This document shows positions 1 through 11,904 of a stretch of DNA of 64,000 nucleotides, one piece after another (within the stretch, counting starts at the first letter, position 1; each line of letters starts with the position of its first letter). This DNA comes from Circinella umbellata (lineage: Eukaryota > Mucoromycota > Mucoromycetes > Mucorales > Lichtheimiaceae): the NCBI GenBank assembly GCA_025093555.1, contig JAIWNF010000001.1:124001-188000 (forward strand). The letters are read 5' to 3'. The notes under the pieces were generated by a model, which was not told where the DNA came from, ran no database searches, and saw only the letters and a program-made list of their open reading frames with translations. The translations under genes were made by a program, and so were the position numbers.

Positions 1-634
1 GCTTGTTCGGCCAACTTGGCCATATAGACATTGTTTTCACGTTCCTAAAATGAAATAACAAATATTTTCAAACGTTAATATCATTGTTTATATATATCAA
101 AAAAAAAAAATAAAGTTAAACAATAATGGATAATATATAAGAAAATTCTTTCTTTTTTTTTGTTTAGAAAGAAGAAGAAAAACGGTTAAGGTTAAAGGGG
201 AGTGAAGAGAACAAAAAAAGGTTAATTTCAATAATGAAAAGAAAATAAGATGAGGTTTTTTTTTCGGATGAACTTCTTTTCTTTTTTTTTTATCTTTTTA
301 CATATAATTCTATAGTGTTAAAAATCAACTTGTTCGTACATTTTTCTTTTAATAGTAAAAAGAAAAGAATAAAAAAAACGCGTTTCATTATAGCATTATA
401 AAATCTTTTTTTTTTATCTTTCATCGAATTGGATGAAAAATTATATATATTTCTCCATAATTGAGTTCGTGAAATGAAAAAAAAAATAAAATAAAATAAA
501 AAATGGATATGGGTGGTGTATGATGTAAACGTGATTGTTTTAAAGTGTATATAAAAAGGTATATTATATATAAATGAAAAAGAGAAGGAATTAGGCTTTT
601 TTTTTAAAAAAAAATATAAACTTACAGTAGACAT
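1..634 (-). CDS. 14-3-3 protein, 5' end (partial, runs off the window)
   Basis: Start of a 14-3-3 phosphoserine/phosphothreonine-binding adaptor. Exon 1 is only nine bases (634-626, Met-Ser-Thr) followed by the donor GTAAGT. A 581-nt intron (625-45) ends in TTTTAG, and exon 2 (44-1) reads ERENNVYMAKLAEQA, the characteristic N-terminal helix of 14-3-3 proteins. Phase is 0 at the junction, so the joined N-terminus is MST-ERENNVYMAKLAEQA, very like yeast Bmh1/Bmh2. 14-3-3 dimers bind phosphorylated clients in cytosol and nucleus. The rest of the gene lies before base 1. The short first exon plus long AT-rich first intron is unusual against the 60-120 nt introns elsewhere here. Family assignment is firm; exon 1 rests on splice phase and family similarity. 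Confidence 0.88.
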
Positions 635-1297
635 TATTATTATTTTTGTAAGTAGTTTTGTTTAAAGATGAAGTTGGAAGAACTTTTTTTTATTTTCTTT
701 CCTTTGGTTGTCAAATAGGGCCCCCAAATACACGCGGTATACGAAAAATTCAAAAAAATGCTATGTATTATATTTTTGGGACCTTCGTAGGTTTAATGGG
801 GTTTGATTGTTGACGTAACCGGAAACAAAACAGAGTGTTATATGTAATGTTGTATGTATGTTATGTCTGTATGTGTATAGCGGGCTTTTAAAAGATTGAA
901 TGTTGTACAAAGAAACTACCAATAAAAAAATAGTACTAAAAATGATTATTTTTTGATACAAGTTAAAAAAAGCTTGTTCTCTTTTATTAGGTAACAACAC
1001 TATGGGTCCTTTACTTGAAAGTGACCCGTTGAAAAATGAAAGAGTAAAGAGAGCTTCTTTTAATTCAATTGTCCTACTGTGAACGCGCTTTTTGCTTTAA
1101 AGTTAGTTGTTCCTAATCTTTTTTTTTTTTTTTGTGATGGGATCTCTTTTTTTTCGTATGTGATACAAACCATCATTTGACGTTCTCATCACTTCTTTTC
1201 CTTTTTTATATATACTGGTTATCATTAGTTGTTACTTGCTTCTCATATCTATTTGATTATTATAGTTATTATAGATTGTCAATCATTTCATATTGTT

Positions 1298-1334
<37 letters not shown>

Positions 1335-2030
1335 GTGTATTTCTAACTTTCTTTTTTATTTTTGTAAAGAAGTGTAACAACAAATGTATATTATTTTGCA
1401 CGGGGAACAAAATATTATATTATATTCGATAAGTATAACTTTATAATACCCACCAGATCAAGCTGGGTTTTTATACTTTTTAAGGAGGAAAGAGGTGGGT
1501 AGTACAATCCAAAAAAAAAAACGAGGTTCGGATGGAAATATATGTAGCCGACACAAAAACCTCTTTCATTTCATCTCCCCTTACCAACGTGTTTGTTTTT
1601 TATAGAGTCAGTCAGTCAGACCACGTTAGGGATAACAATAAGTCGTTGTGAAACTGACAGCTAATAATCATATTGTGGACTATTGATAATGACCCTTAAT
1701 AACTATTTATAACGTTTTTATCCATATTAACTCCCCCCCTATTTATGCTAGTAGAACAAAGTTATGATTTACTAACCGAATCAAATAAACCATATTATTT
1801 TACTACCAGAAACCAACAACAGACATATTTAAATACATAATATTTCATTTGTTCATGCCGTAAAAAAAAATACATAGAAAGCGTATCCAAACTTCTTTTT
1901 TTTCCCTCATTTATAAACATTGATTCCCAATATACAAAAGAAAAGATTTTACATCATTAAAAAAAAGTGGGATAATAAGAAAAAGAAAAAGTAAAAGAAA
2001 CACCCCAAAAAAAATGTATTTGTAATTTTT
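635..2030. other. Intergenic: 14-3-3 upstream region and RPS16 3' flank
   Basis: No coding exon is supported here. The part nearest 634 should hold the promoter and 5' leader of the 14-3-3 gene. The part nearest 2030 holds the 3' end of RPS16. The stretch is rich in A and T runs and contains a TA microsatellite. Predicted reading frames at about 761-1000 and 1177-1432 are low-complexity and look spurious. Confidence 0.6.
1300..1333. repeat. (TA)n microsatellite
   Basis: About 17 uninterrupted TA units in the spacer between the 14-3-3 gene and RPS16. It creates artificial Tyr-Ile reading frames. Likely length-polymorphic. Confidence 0.9.
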
Positions 2031-2953
2031 TTAACGGTAAGACTTTTGGAAACGTGCACGGGCACCTGGACCACCGAACTATAATAAAACAAAACAAGTT
2101 GAGGTTAAAAATCCCATTCCATTTCTTTAAAATAATAATAAATAAGAATCCTATTTACCTTCTTGGGTTCACAACGACGGGGATCGGCAACAAGAAGAGT
2201 ACGGTCATATTGAACAAGGATTTCCTTGATTTCCTTCTTGGAAGCTTCATCAACGTACTTTTGATAGAAAGCAACGATGGCCTTAGCAAGAGCTTGACGG
2301 ATAGCATAAACTTGCGAGACAACACCTATTTAATTATTTTCCCAATTTAAAATTAGTAACTATGCTACACCCCATCCCCCGCTCTTCTTATTAGTCCATA
2401 TATTTATATATATTGAAAGTAAATACATACCACCACCTTGGATACGGATACGGATGTCAACGTTAGCGAAACGTTCTTCACCGAGGAGAAGAATGACTTC
2501 GTAAACCTTGAACTTTAAAATGGCAGGTTCCAAGAGTTCAAGAGGAGAACCGTTGACGCGGATAAGACCACGTCCACGCTTGCAGTGTGCGACGGCAGTA
2601 GCAGTTTTCTAAAATTATAATATAATTTTGAAAGGATTTTTTTTTCGTCATTAATAAATTGTTGAATAATTTATTTATTTATTTTATTGAAAGGGTGTGT
2701 GATGTTGACCAAAAATAAATAAAAGAAAATTGAATCGTTTTTTGTCCATGTATAATAGTTGAATTTCGAAATGTTGGATGTAATAAATAATTAAATCGTA
2801 ATTATTTTTATATATTATCGTAATAGATTTTTTTTCCAATCGATCGATTAAATTTAATTATACATCCATCTATATACAGGATTGATTGATTCATTAAATG
2901 AATGGATTGATTAGTATACACACCTTGCGGCCGAAAGTTTGGACAGCTTCCAT
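2031..2953 (-). CDS. RPS16: 40S ribosomal protein uS9 (S16)
   Basis: Structural protein of the small ribosomal subunit near the decoding site. Four exons: 2953-2924, 2608-2431, 2325-2159, 2078-2031, giving 140 residues, the normal length for the family. Visible hallmarks are [15 protein letters not shown] near the start, [36 protein letters not shown], and the C-terminus [15 protein letters not shown] that reaches toward the P-site tRNA. Donors are GTGTGT, GTATGT and GTAAAT. The first intron is 315 nt, long for this window. The start was set at 2953 ([10 protein letters not shown]) by comparison with yeast S16. In-frame ATGs at 2998 and 2992 would add 15 or 13 residues and cannot be excluded. 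An inverted CCAAT box lies near 3035-3045. Confidence 0.95.
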
Positions 2954-3625
2954 GGTGTTCGAAAAGGAGGACTTGTATGGTTGCTTGGCCATCCATTGCA
3001 TGTATAAGTATATTGAAACGCCGATTAAAGAAGTCGATTTGATTGGCTATTCTATTGATGCATTGTTATAATTTTACCTTTTTTAAAAAAAAATACTTTT
3101 TATTGAAGACAAAGGTTCTATATCCAATATAAAAAAGATATCATTTGAAAACAAAAATCTAGTTAAGTATATATGGATAATGGGAATTCTTAAAGTCGAA
3201 CTGACGGTAGCAATTTCACCAGAATAAAGACAAGCTACACCACGTACGCATGTTTCTAGCCTATATTCTCTGAATATATATGAAGAAATTACATGCTTTT
3301 TTCCCCCTCATGATACCTGATTCTATCATTATTCTATACGCCAATAAGCATTATAAACTCAAAGAAAAGAAATAAGAAAAAAAAAACTAACAATACCCAC
3401 GGCCATGTCATATTTTTTACTATTACCCGTTCCCACTTTTTACCATGACAGTGTTATCTACGTAGTAACTTACTTGACGTTAGTATAGTAACGCGCACAT
3501 TCCATGATTTGTATACTAAAGTAAAAAACTTTTATTGAGGTGATATGTGGATACATTAAGTTTTATTCTAGTTTTTATTTTTATTTGATAGAACATACAG
3601 ACGATCCCCATTAATTTCATATCCG
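2954..3625. promoter_or_regulatory. RPS16 upstream region
   Basis: The sequence upstream of RPS16 (minus strand) contains GCCAATCA, a canonical CCAAT box, at about 3035-3045, some 85 bases before the chosen start codon. The rest (3100-3625) has no recognisable gene and no RNA gene I could identify. Confidence 0.45.
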
Positions 3626-3906
3626 TTAATTTTCACAGCTCAACAACTTCACAAAAAATGAACGAAAGGTAATAATAACATGCAAACGCTGCAGATTGTT
3701 AAAAGAAGCATTGAAGATCAGATCCCAATCTGACGAATTGCTCATGACATTATGCAGTTTGCTTTGATGTTCCATGGCACATGTTATTGATAATACTGGT
3801 ACGTTGTCACAGATTATACGAGTAAGATTACACGGTGTAAATATGAGGTGGGAAAGAAAAGGATCTGCGGTGCTTGCATGTAATTCTAAAGTTTTCAAAC
3901 TTGTAT

Positions 3907-3963
<57 letters not shown>

Positions 3964-5135
3964 CTGTTGTTGCTGCTGTTGCTGCTTTATTTTGTGAGTA
4001 TCTTCTTGGAATTTTGTCAGCAATAACAAGATGATCCAATTTAATTCGAGACGATTGTTCTATTGCCTTCACATGTGTCAAAGCACACGGGCTTACATAC
4101 ATGACCGAATGTTAGAGCAATTGTTGTATGAAATCTTGAATTCTCCGATTAGAATTTAATGATAAACGGATACTTGTAATGCTCCAGTGCTGGAGAGTAT
4201 TCGATAATCCATAAAAGTGATAATGAGGTTCGTGACCACCAATATATAGTGTTTGGAGATTGGGAAATACGTTTAATAACACTTCGAGAGGAACTGCATT
4301 AAAATAGCGGTACTGGATGCAACTTGTATCGGCAAATTGAGGGACAGCAATTAATAGAAGAAAATGGATAGGGCAAAAACCTTAGTACAGTATGAGAAAG
4401 TAATGGAGCCAACATGGTTATTGCAGAAAAATATATTAACTAAAATCACCCTTGCCTTCTTTTGAGATAAATGATGAAATATATTGTTCAATATTCTCAT
4501 CTCTAATTTCCAATTTCGGGCTTTACAGACAACTCGGTGGTATCGTTAATGTAATCCACGATCCCGATGCTTTTCATGATGATAAATGCTGCTTTGTCAT
4601 GATGATTGAGTTGAAAATGGAGCCATAACATATTATCATTTACTAATCGGTTATATAAGTCAGTGCAGACTAATGCTGCTGTCGCGAGTTGCTCGGATGA
4701 AAATGACGCAAAAACATCCAGGAAGATTTCTGCTGTTCATCAAGGAAGTCATTGAAGGACGTCATTTTTGTTTGACTATTGTCGATGTCGTTGCTGTTGC
4801 TGTTGCTTTTGACATGTTTCGGTCTCTGTTGTAGTGGTAGTGTTGTTTCAACTATATTGATACCAGAACTTTCTGACATGTTGTTGATGGAAACCAACAC
4901 CGCCTGTTGCTTCTTTTTCTTCTTTTCTTTCTTTTCCTTCTTTCTGAAAATCATCCTCTTTACATTTGCCTCTTCATACTTCGTCATTAATTCGTAAGCA
5001 ACTGATCCTCCCTCTTCGATGATTATTTTATTTATTTCACGATCAGGATGATGTTGGTGGTTGGGATGATCTGAAATCAGTTTGCGACTGCATTCTAGAC
5101 ACAGCATTTGGTCATTACTATCCACGTGAGCTGGT

Positions 5136-5173
<38 letters not shown>

Positions 5174-5562
5174 ATGGATTGATATCTCAACAGTAATTGA
5201 AGTCAGTACGAGAGGAATCCTTTCATTCAGATAATTGGTATATGCGGCTGGTTGAAACGACCACCGACTGGGAGTGAACGGTATTTCAAGGATTTTTTTG
5301 AGCATAATTTCTGACAGGCATGGCAGGGATCCTTGTTATTAATAAGTTGCAATTCGTCAGCAAGAGAAACTGCTGTCGACTTTGTAGTTGCTGCTGTTGT
5401 TGGTACAGTCGATGATTTTGAACCTGGTTCCGAAACAGTCAAAATGAGCTTTCTTTTATTTATGTTTGCATTCGCAATGGTAGAACCAGGATCTGACTCT
5501 TTTTTGATGGAATTATTGGTCATTTTTGGATTAAGCCCCTTTGCGTTTGATTTGTCATTCAT
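3626..5562 (-). pseudogene. Decayed F-box / leucine-rich-repeat-like gene
   Basis: Three collinear minus-strand pieces look like one broken gene. 5562-5227 gives a Ser/Thr-rich N-terminus with a CxxC-like patch (CHACQKLC). 5127-4670 continues in a second frame with CLECSRKL and a lysine-rich stretch. Between them an F-box core is readable in another frame (AEIFLDVFASFSSEQLATAA, then VCTDLYNRLVNDNMLWLHF), preceded by the expected Leu-Pro but with two TGA stops at 4742-4737. Farther on, LRR-like segments (LLNVFPNLQTLYIGG; LDHLVIADK; LKTLELHA; NLQRLHVI) run into a TAA at 4114-4112. A (TAG)n tract encodes polythreonine in the LRR part. F-box proteins are SCF ubiquitin-ligase adaptors; this copy appears non-functional. 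Unrecognised introns or assembly errors are the alternative explanation. Confidence 0.55.
3905..3962. repeat. (TAG)n trinucleotide repeat
   Basis: About 19 TAG units, flanked by degenerate TTG/CTG units. On the minus strand it encodes polythreonine inside the decayed F-box gene. The plus-strand poly-valine frame is an artefact of the repeat. Confidence 0.9.
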
Positions 5563-5639
5563 GGTTGGATAGTGAAAGTGTCGAAAAAAAAGAAAAAGAA
5601 AACACGCAGCTCTGGCTAAAAAATCACCTTTGCTGATGA

Positions 5640-6340
5640 AGACTAAACATTAGTTTGCAGTTGCCAAGGCTAGTACAGGCTTATTGATTTTAATTCGTAA
5701 AAAGTTGAATAGCACTTTTGAAGAGTTGTTGGGGGAATTGGAAGAAGAGGATGAATCACCCTCTGAAGAACAACTTAGGAAGTATTCAATAGACGTGAAG
5801 GACTGAGTTTATACCTAGATAAAGATAAAAAGAGGTAATATGTAATAAAAGCCAGTTCGTCCAATAAGTGTAATTTGATAATGTGCCTGTACCAGTTGGA
5901 AATATTGTTATTTAATGAAGGACGTACATTTGAAAGTATTCAAACTCGTTTGAGACCGGAAAAAATTCATCAATGGTACGAAAAAAGAAAATTGTGTGTC
6001 TGCGTGCACAGATAATAATGTACGTACGTATGATCTATTTTATATCCCATTTTGATCCTTATTATCTTGAGTTCGTATAAAGATTATATACTATATAGTG
6101 TGACTGATGTATAGGTACGGTAAAACAGCCATTGGATTCAATGATTGCTCGCGTTACCGATCTACTATCTAGACTTGCATTTACCCCACCATGTATTCTA
6201 TTGTTAAATATTGCCCGATCCCATATTGAAATTAAACAATATAGGTTTCTTGGCCTTAGTGCTCCAAAAAAAAAGGAATTGATTTATTTATTAACTGTAG
6301 AACTTACATTTTTTAGTATCATTACTTATTCAGTTTAAAC
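5640..6340 (+). other. Unrecognised coding-like fragments
   Basis: Short plus-strand stretches look protein-like but could not be joined. About 5690-5805 reads STFEELLGELEEEDESPSEE, an acidic segment. About 5880-6020 reads LLFNEGRTFESIQTRLRPEK followed by IHQWYEKRKL. About 6115-6290 reads VKQPLDSMIARVTDLLSRLA followed by a hydrophobic run. Stops interrupt the frames between them and splice sites are not convincing. They may be exons of a small gene or remains of a lost one. No family was recognised. Confidence 0.2.
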
Positions 6341-6577
6341 AGCAACATTAAATTATTTTGATTCACCCATTTCATTGTGAAACTAAAAAAAAAAAAAAAA
6401 GCCCTTGCGTTTTTTTTAAAACATGCGTTTTTCTTAATCCCTGGCTTCTTTTATAAATGAAAAATATTGTTTTTTTTTCTTATTACACTTCTAGAAAAAG
6501 TGAATAATATAATTCTTCTCCCCACACCTTTTACCCTCAAGTAAAAAAAAAACATCTCTTATTGACAATATGTTGAT

Positions 6578-8800
6578 ATGGATGGTTTCAATGATCGTTT
6601 CAATCAAACAGAGATAAATGAAGGAAAAGTTCCTATCGAACTTCAAGACCTTGGAACAGAAGTCTGCTCTATTCTTTATTATGTTTCATTCGGTTGTTGT
6701 TTTCTTGTTTTTCTCGGTTATGCATTCATTCGGCATTTTGATCCATTACATGATCGATTGACAGTACGATTGATTGTTTATTCTGCCATTGCTCATATCG
6801 TTTTGGGAACTGCTGGTAAATAAAACAATATGTTTTCATTATATATAAAAGTCATATTTTTTATAATGCGTGTGTATCAAAATGTTATTAACAAATTCGT
6901 ATTCCTCCATTGTTTTACTGACAGGTGTAATTCGAATCAATAGGATAGGAGTGGGAAAGCCCAATGCTTGTAAAACAATCATGTTCTTTTATATATTTGC
7001 CAATTTATTCAGTACAATGTTAATTACATGTATAGCTATAAATCTACAAGTGGTATTCGTCCATGGTGTCAAAAGGAAAAGATATTTGGAACGCGTATAT
7101 TTATTAGGCAGTTTCTTTGCTGCATTTATTCTTGCCGCTGTTCCTTTATTTCCAGGTGTGGATAGCTACAAGGATAATCCACGTATGCATAACTGCTGGT
7201 TTAAACGGTCTAAATCTGGTACTACAGGAATTTGGGGAGTCATGGGACTATATTTTTGGTTGATTTTGTCCACTGCTTATTGTCTTATTGCTTTGATATT
7301 GGTGTTGGGTAAAATGTGGAGGGATGAATTCATTATCAATAGACATTTGCGTGTCCAAACAACAAGTCGTTGTAGCAACAATGAAGTCAGCCGATGGCTT
7401 TACCGGTTCCCATGGTCACTATTCTTTCGTCCACCTCAAACAAATACAATACATGGTGCAGTTAGGCAACAGCAACAACGAGATGAAGAATTAGTTATTG
7501 AGAACAGTATTATGAGTAATACTGATGGTGGACAACAATCACGATATCGATTTTGGCCTTCAACCAACGTACGTCATTTCATTCCTTTTCGTAACATTTT
7601 GACAACTAAAAAACAACATGCTGTTCATACATTTCAAGCGATTCGTACAAGACAATTACAAGTATCTTATGTTGCAAAAGTAGCAAGTCGAGTGATTTGG
7701 TTCCCAATTAGTAAGGGTTTATAATTTCTATACTTATTAAAAAAATATAGATTTTTTAACATCAATGAATTATCGACTTCTAACCTTAATATTTTCATTC
7801 TATAGTTCTCATTTTATCTCGTATATGGGGTGTCCTTGATAGTTTGATCACTTTTAGAAGTGGTTCTATTAACCCTTTTACAATGTTTATGGGATATGTT
7901 AGCGTACCAATGCAAGGTAAATAAAAAACAAAACATCAAAATTGGCTTGTTATTACATCTCCTACAGTTTCCTTCTCTTTGATTTTTTTCTTTTTGAATT
8001 TGGATAAAAAAAAAAGTTGTCGTTTTGTTTGTTTGTTTGTTTTCATTGACTTTTTTTAAACATAAATGTTATTTTTAGGGATATTTCTTTTTTTTGTATT
8101 TCTTTTTGATCCGTCTTTTCATCATGCCGTTCATGCAGTTTTAGATCGTAAAGATGAACGACAGCAACTGCAACTGCAACAACGAAAACGCATAGAAGTC
8201 GATTCAATTTTAGGATCAGAGAAACTTTTTCATTCAACATCGACATTTGCTTCACCACTTACATCACTAGAATTATCACCAAATATATTACAAACTACTC
8301 CATTGGAGAGCATTTATACACGTTCATCTACTATATCATCTATTCTTGTGTCATCTGTTGATGAACGATGTGCTGATGGCTCAATATCCCCGAAGAGTAA
8401 TTCAATTACAGTGAGTGGGCCTTCTTCACCAGAACAGCAAAATCAAGAGAATTTTAATCATCATCATCAGGACCACACTTTTTATTCCAAGTCTAGCAAT
8501 ACGGGCAGCAATAATAATTTATCATTCCCAACCATAAATAATGGCACTAATACTAATACTACTTGTACTTGTACTGACAGTATTGGAGATAACCTATCAC
8601 CAACAACAGATACTGCCATTTTATTATCACCCGAACAAATATTGTATCCCAATAATAATACTCGACGAAATCGTAGAAATCGATACCGCTTATATCATAG
8701 CGATTCATGTATAAATGAATCATATTTTGGTATAATTCAACAAGAAGTTTTAAACGAAAATAATGAAGATAATGAGAGTGAGGTACTTCGTCAGATGTAA
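6578..8800 (+). CDS. Seven-transmembrane receptor (G-protein-coupled receptor-like)
   Basis: Four exons (6578-6815, 6925-7710, 7806-7916, 8079-8800) encode 618 residues with seven hydrophobic segments: VCSILYYVSFGCCFLVFLGY; TVRLIVYSAIAHIVLGTAG; TIMFFYIFANLFSTMLITC; YLLGSFFAAFILAAVPLF; WGVMGLYFWLILSTAYCLIA; VIWFPIILILSRIWGVLDSL; and FTMFMGYVSVPMQGIFLFFV. The third intracellular loop is long (about 120 residues, Gln- and basic-rich). The roughly 240-residue C-terminal tail is Ser/Thr/Asn-rich, as expected for a phosphorylated receptor tail. No cleavable signal peptide precedes TM1. The topology and the ECL2 cysteine (NCWF) fit a plasma-membrane receptor of the broad cAMP-receptor/Git3-like group found in early fungi; the ligand is unknown. 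Every intron is phase 1. It is followed by a protein kinase on the same strand after 1 kb. Confidence 0.75.
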
Positions 8801-9844
8801 ATAATTAGCTTATTACTTTATGTACATATACATATACATATACATATAATATAATATTACTTCTTCTCCTACTCCTCTTCTTCAATGTTGTATTATACTA
8901 AGTAAATCTACCCCCCCTCTATTTTTATGATTTTGTATTATCTCTTTCTCTGTATATATTGTTACCTCCTCCCTTTTTATTTTATTCAATTCTTACATTT
9001 TGTTTATTACGGAATATAAATTATAATATTGTTCTATACAAATATTTGTTGTTGTTGTTGTTTTTCATGTACATACGTACTGAAACTGATTTCTTTTTGT
9101 TATTGATTTACAAAGAAATACAGCGAGCTCGTGACAACCTCTTTATTTTTATTTTTCCTTTCACTATGGACCCCTCCTTTTTTTCCCCTTCTCTTTGAAT
9201 TAAAATGATTTATTGCTAAGCCTACGTTTTATTCTGCTCCTTTACAAAATTAGTAATGGTGGCAGAAGAAGTGGCAAGTATAAATAAATATATAGGAGTT
9301 GAAGAGGAAGGAAGGAGATAAAAAAAAGAACAGAAAGAAAGATACTATCAAGATTTGCTGAATTATAATTAGAAATTTAGTAGACCCCCCCCCCTTTTCC
9401 CTAAAATTGACTGGACTTGTTCATTGATTGATGGTCGTTTAAATTTAGTATTAATATCAAGGCTAAAATGATAAAGAGAACCTCGTTTTTTTTGCTTCTC
9501 AATCTCTCCTCCTCCTCCTCCCCCCCCCCCAAAAAAAAAAAAGCATAACACATCAATCCATCATCTTCTAATTTTTTTTGTGACCCCCCGTTAATTCGGT
9601 TCATAGACTGCCAAGGTTTTAAATTTTTTTTTATGTTTATGATCCCGCATTTTTTTTTCATGCCTTCTTTTTCTTTCTTTTTCTTTTCCTTTTCTTTTTT
9701 TTCCTTCAAAATATAATTATTCAACCCAAACAGCAAGGGTGTATAAAAGATATTTCATATATCTATACGGATACATATATGTTTATATAAACTATCTTTG
9801 TTCCATTCACTCAAAACAACAGTAAAATAGTTCGTTAATTGAAA
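8801..9844. other. Intergenic, low complexity
   Basis: Receptor 3' flank and kinase upstream region. It is mostly pyrimidine-rich, with a CTCCTCC run leading into about 11 C and 12 A residues at 9520-9542. No gene is supported; the glycine- and lysine-rich minus-strand frames at 9369-9736 are products of these homopolymers. Confidence 0.6.
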
Positions 9845-11904
9845 ATGATGGAATACGATAAACAAGCTCGACGATCATCCTGCTTAGAATCACCATCAGA
9901 AAAACATCAACAGATGAAACAATTAACGGATCGAATGCAATATATGAATTTTAATGAACCGGCAAAAATATTTAGAAACAGAAATGGTGTACATCAATTT
10001 GAAAATATTACACCCTATCCATCTGTCCCCGGTACACCTAATCCTGCCACTATTCGACAACAATCTCCTTCACCACCAACACAATCACACCATCAACAAC
10101 AAAATAATAGCAGAGGTTTATCACCACCAACAATAATAACCAGTGATGGATTAGTATCCACTACATTTGCTACACCTGATACACCTAGCTCTTCATTATC
10201 TATCAAGAGTAATACAAGTAGTAGTGAAGGAAGTAATAGGACCAACAACAAACAACAAGTCAAATTTTTACAACGACCCACATTTAGCGAACGTAGTAAA
10301 AGTCAAGCTTCATCGATTTCATCCATCGATTCAGCAGCTACCCCATCTCAATTTGTATTCAAAAAACCAAAATATAATAGTCGATACCATCAAACTCATT
10401 TCCATCATCTAAAAAAGAAAGATACCATCTTTCATGACCTTAAACGGTTCTTCAAAGGAGGGACTAGTGGAGCTGATAGTACAAGTGGAGATGAGAGGTC
10501 GTCTTCGAAGAAAAAGAAAATTCAACGATTGAGTGCTCATGAACCGATGCAAGCATACCCGAGTATGGATTCAAATGATACAGTAAGTGTATCAAGTCGA
10601 AAGTCGAACCTTTCTTTTGCGAATGAATTCAATAAAGATATTGAAGCGCGTTATGGTAAATGGGGTAAGCTTTTTTTTTTATTTCTTTACTATGACTCTT
10701 ATTTTTAATGATAGTACATTATGACTATGGTAATATATACATATATATTGTATTAATATAACTTGTGAAAATAATTTAAACAGGACGATTTGTTGGTAAG
10801 GGAGCCGGTGGTTCTGTACGACTTATTCGTCGTCATAACGACGGAAAAACATTTGCAGTCAAACAATTTCGAAAACGCACGGCGAATGAAAATGAAAAAG
10901 AATATGTCAAAAAAGTCACTGCCGAGTTTTGTATCGGTTCTACACTTCATCATATCAATGTGATTGAAACTTTGGATATGATTCGTGAAGGTGCCATATT
11001 TTATCAAATTATGGAATATGCACCCAATGACTTGTTTAATATTGTCATGAGTGGAAAAATGGATAATGAAGAAGTTGCATGTTGTTGGCGACAAATGCTG
11101 GATGGCGTTGAATATTTACATTCAATTGGTATTGCTCACCGTGATTTAAAGTTGGATAATATTGTACTGGATGAACGAGGAATTGTTAAATTGATTGATT
11201 TTGGTTGCGCGACTATATTCAAGTACCCATATGATAAAAATGTTCACGCTAGTAAAGGTTCGACTATTATTGCTATTTTTACGTACCAAAAAAAAAAGTA
11301 ATGTTTTATATAAAAAAGAATTAATCATTTAAATTGTTTTCCCTTTGGATATATTATAGGTGTCTCTGGTTCAGACCCTTATATTGCACCTGAACAATTC
11401 ACACAACGAGAATATGATGCAAGGAAAGCAGATGTATGGTCCTGTGCTGTAATTTACATATGCATGATCATTCGAAGATTCCCTTGGCGCATAGCTGTAC
11501 CAAATAAAGATGGTGCATTCAAAAATTTTATAAACCCTTCTGGCAAAGGTGCCGCAAAACTACTAGGACTATTACCTCGTGAATCACGTTCCTTAATAGG
11601 TCAAATGCTTGATCCTGAACCCCGTTTGCGTTCGTTGATATGTGATGTTGTTAAAGATGAATGGTTCACTTCCATTTCATTATGTGATCCTGAAAAACCC
11701 AGTCCGACCCATGTTCATCATTTGGTTGTTGAACCAACAAGTCGTGAGGTACATTCACGTAGAAACTTAGTTATATTAAAGAAATCAACAAGAACATCAT
11801 CGTCATCAGTGGGATCACAGGGATCCAAAAGAAGCAATCAACAAAAAGTTTCCACAGGTGCTGCAGCTGCTGATAGTAAAAGGACTGCACAACAACAACG
11901 ATAA
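9845..11904 (+). CDS. Ser/Thr protein kinase, HAL4/SAT4 (NPR1/HAL) type
   Basis: Three exons (9845-10664, 10784-11251, 11360-11904) encode about 610 residues. Residues 1 to about 270 are a low-complexity Ser/Pro/Gln-rich leader. The kinase domain follows: glycine loop [16 protein letters not shown] lysine, HRDLKLDN catalytic loop, DFG in LIDFGCAT, and [11 protein letters not shown]. This fits the fungal-specific HAL/NPR kinase group, which regulates potassium and nutrient transporters at the plasma membrane. The C-terminus is Ser/Arg-rich. The start is the first ATG of [12 protein letters not shown]. The exon 2 donor is ambiguous: GTAAAG after 11251 gives HASVSGSDP, while GTTCGA after 11257 would give HASKGVSGSDP. 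The first has the better donor. The receptor gene upstream is on the same strand; a functional link is only inferred. Confidence 0.85.

Noticed and set aside
3774..4034. Plus-strand poly-valine reading frame
   Set aside because: Produced by the (TAG)n repeat; the minus-strand frame with LRR-like sequence is the meaningful one.
9369..9736. Glycine- and lysine-rich minus-strand frames
   Set aside because: They derive from C, A and CT homopolymer runs and show no conserved sequence.
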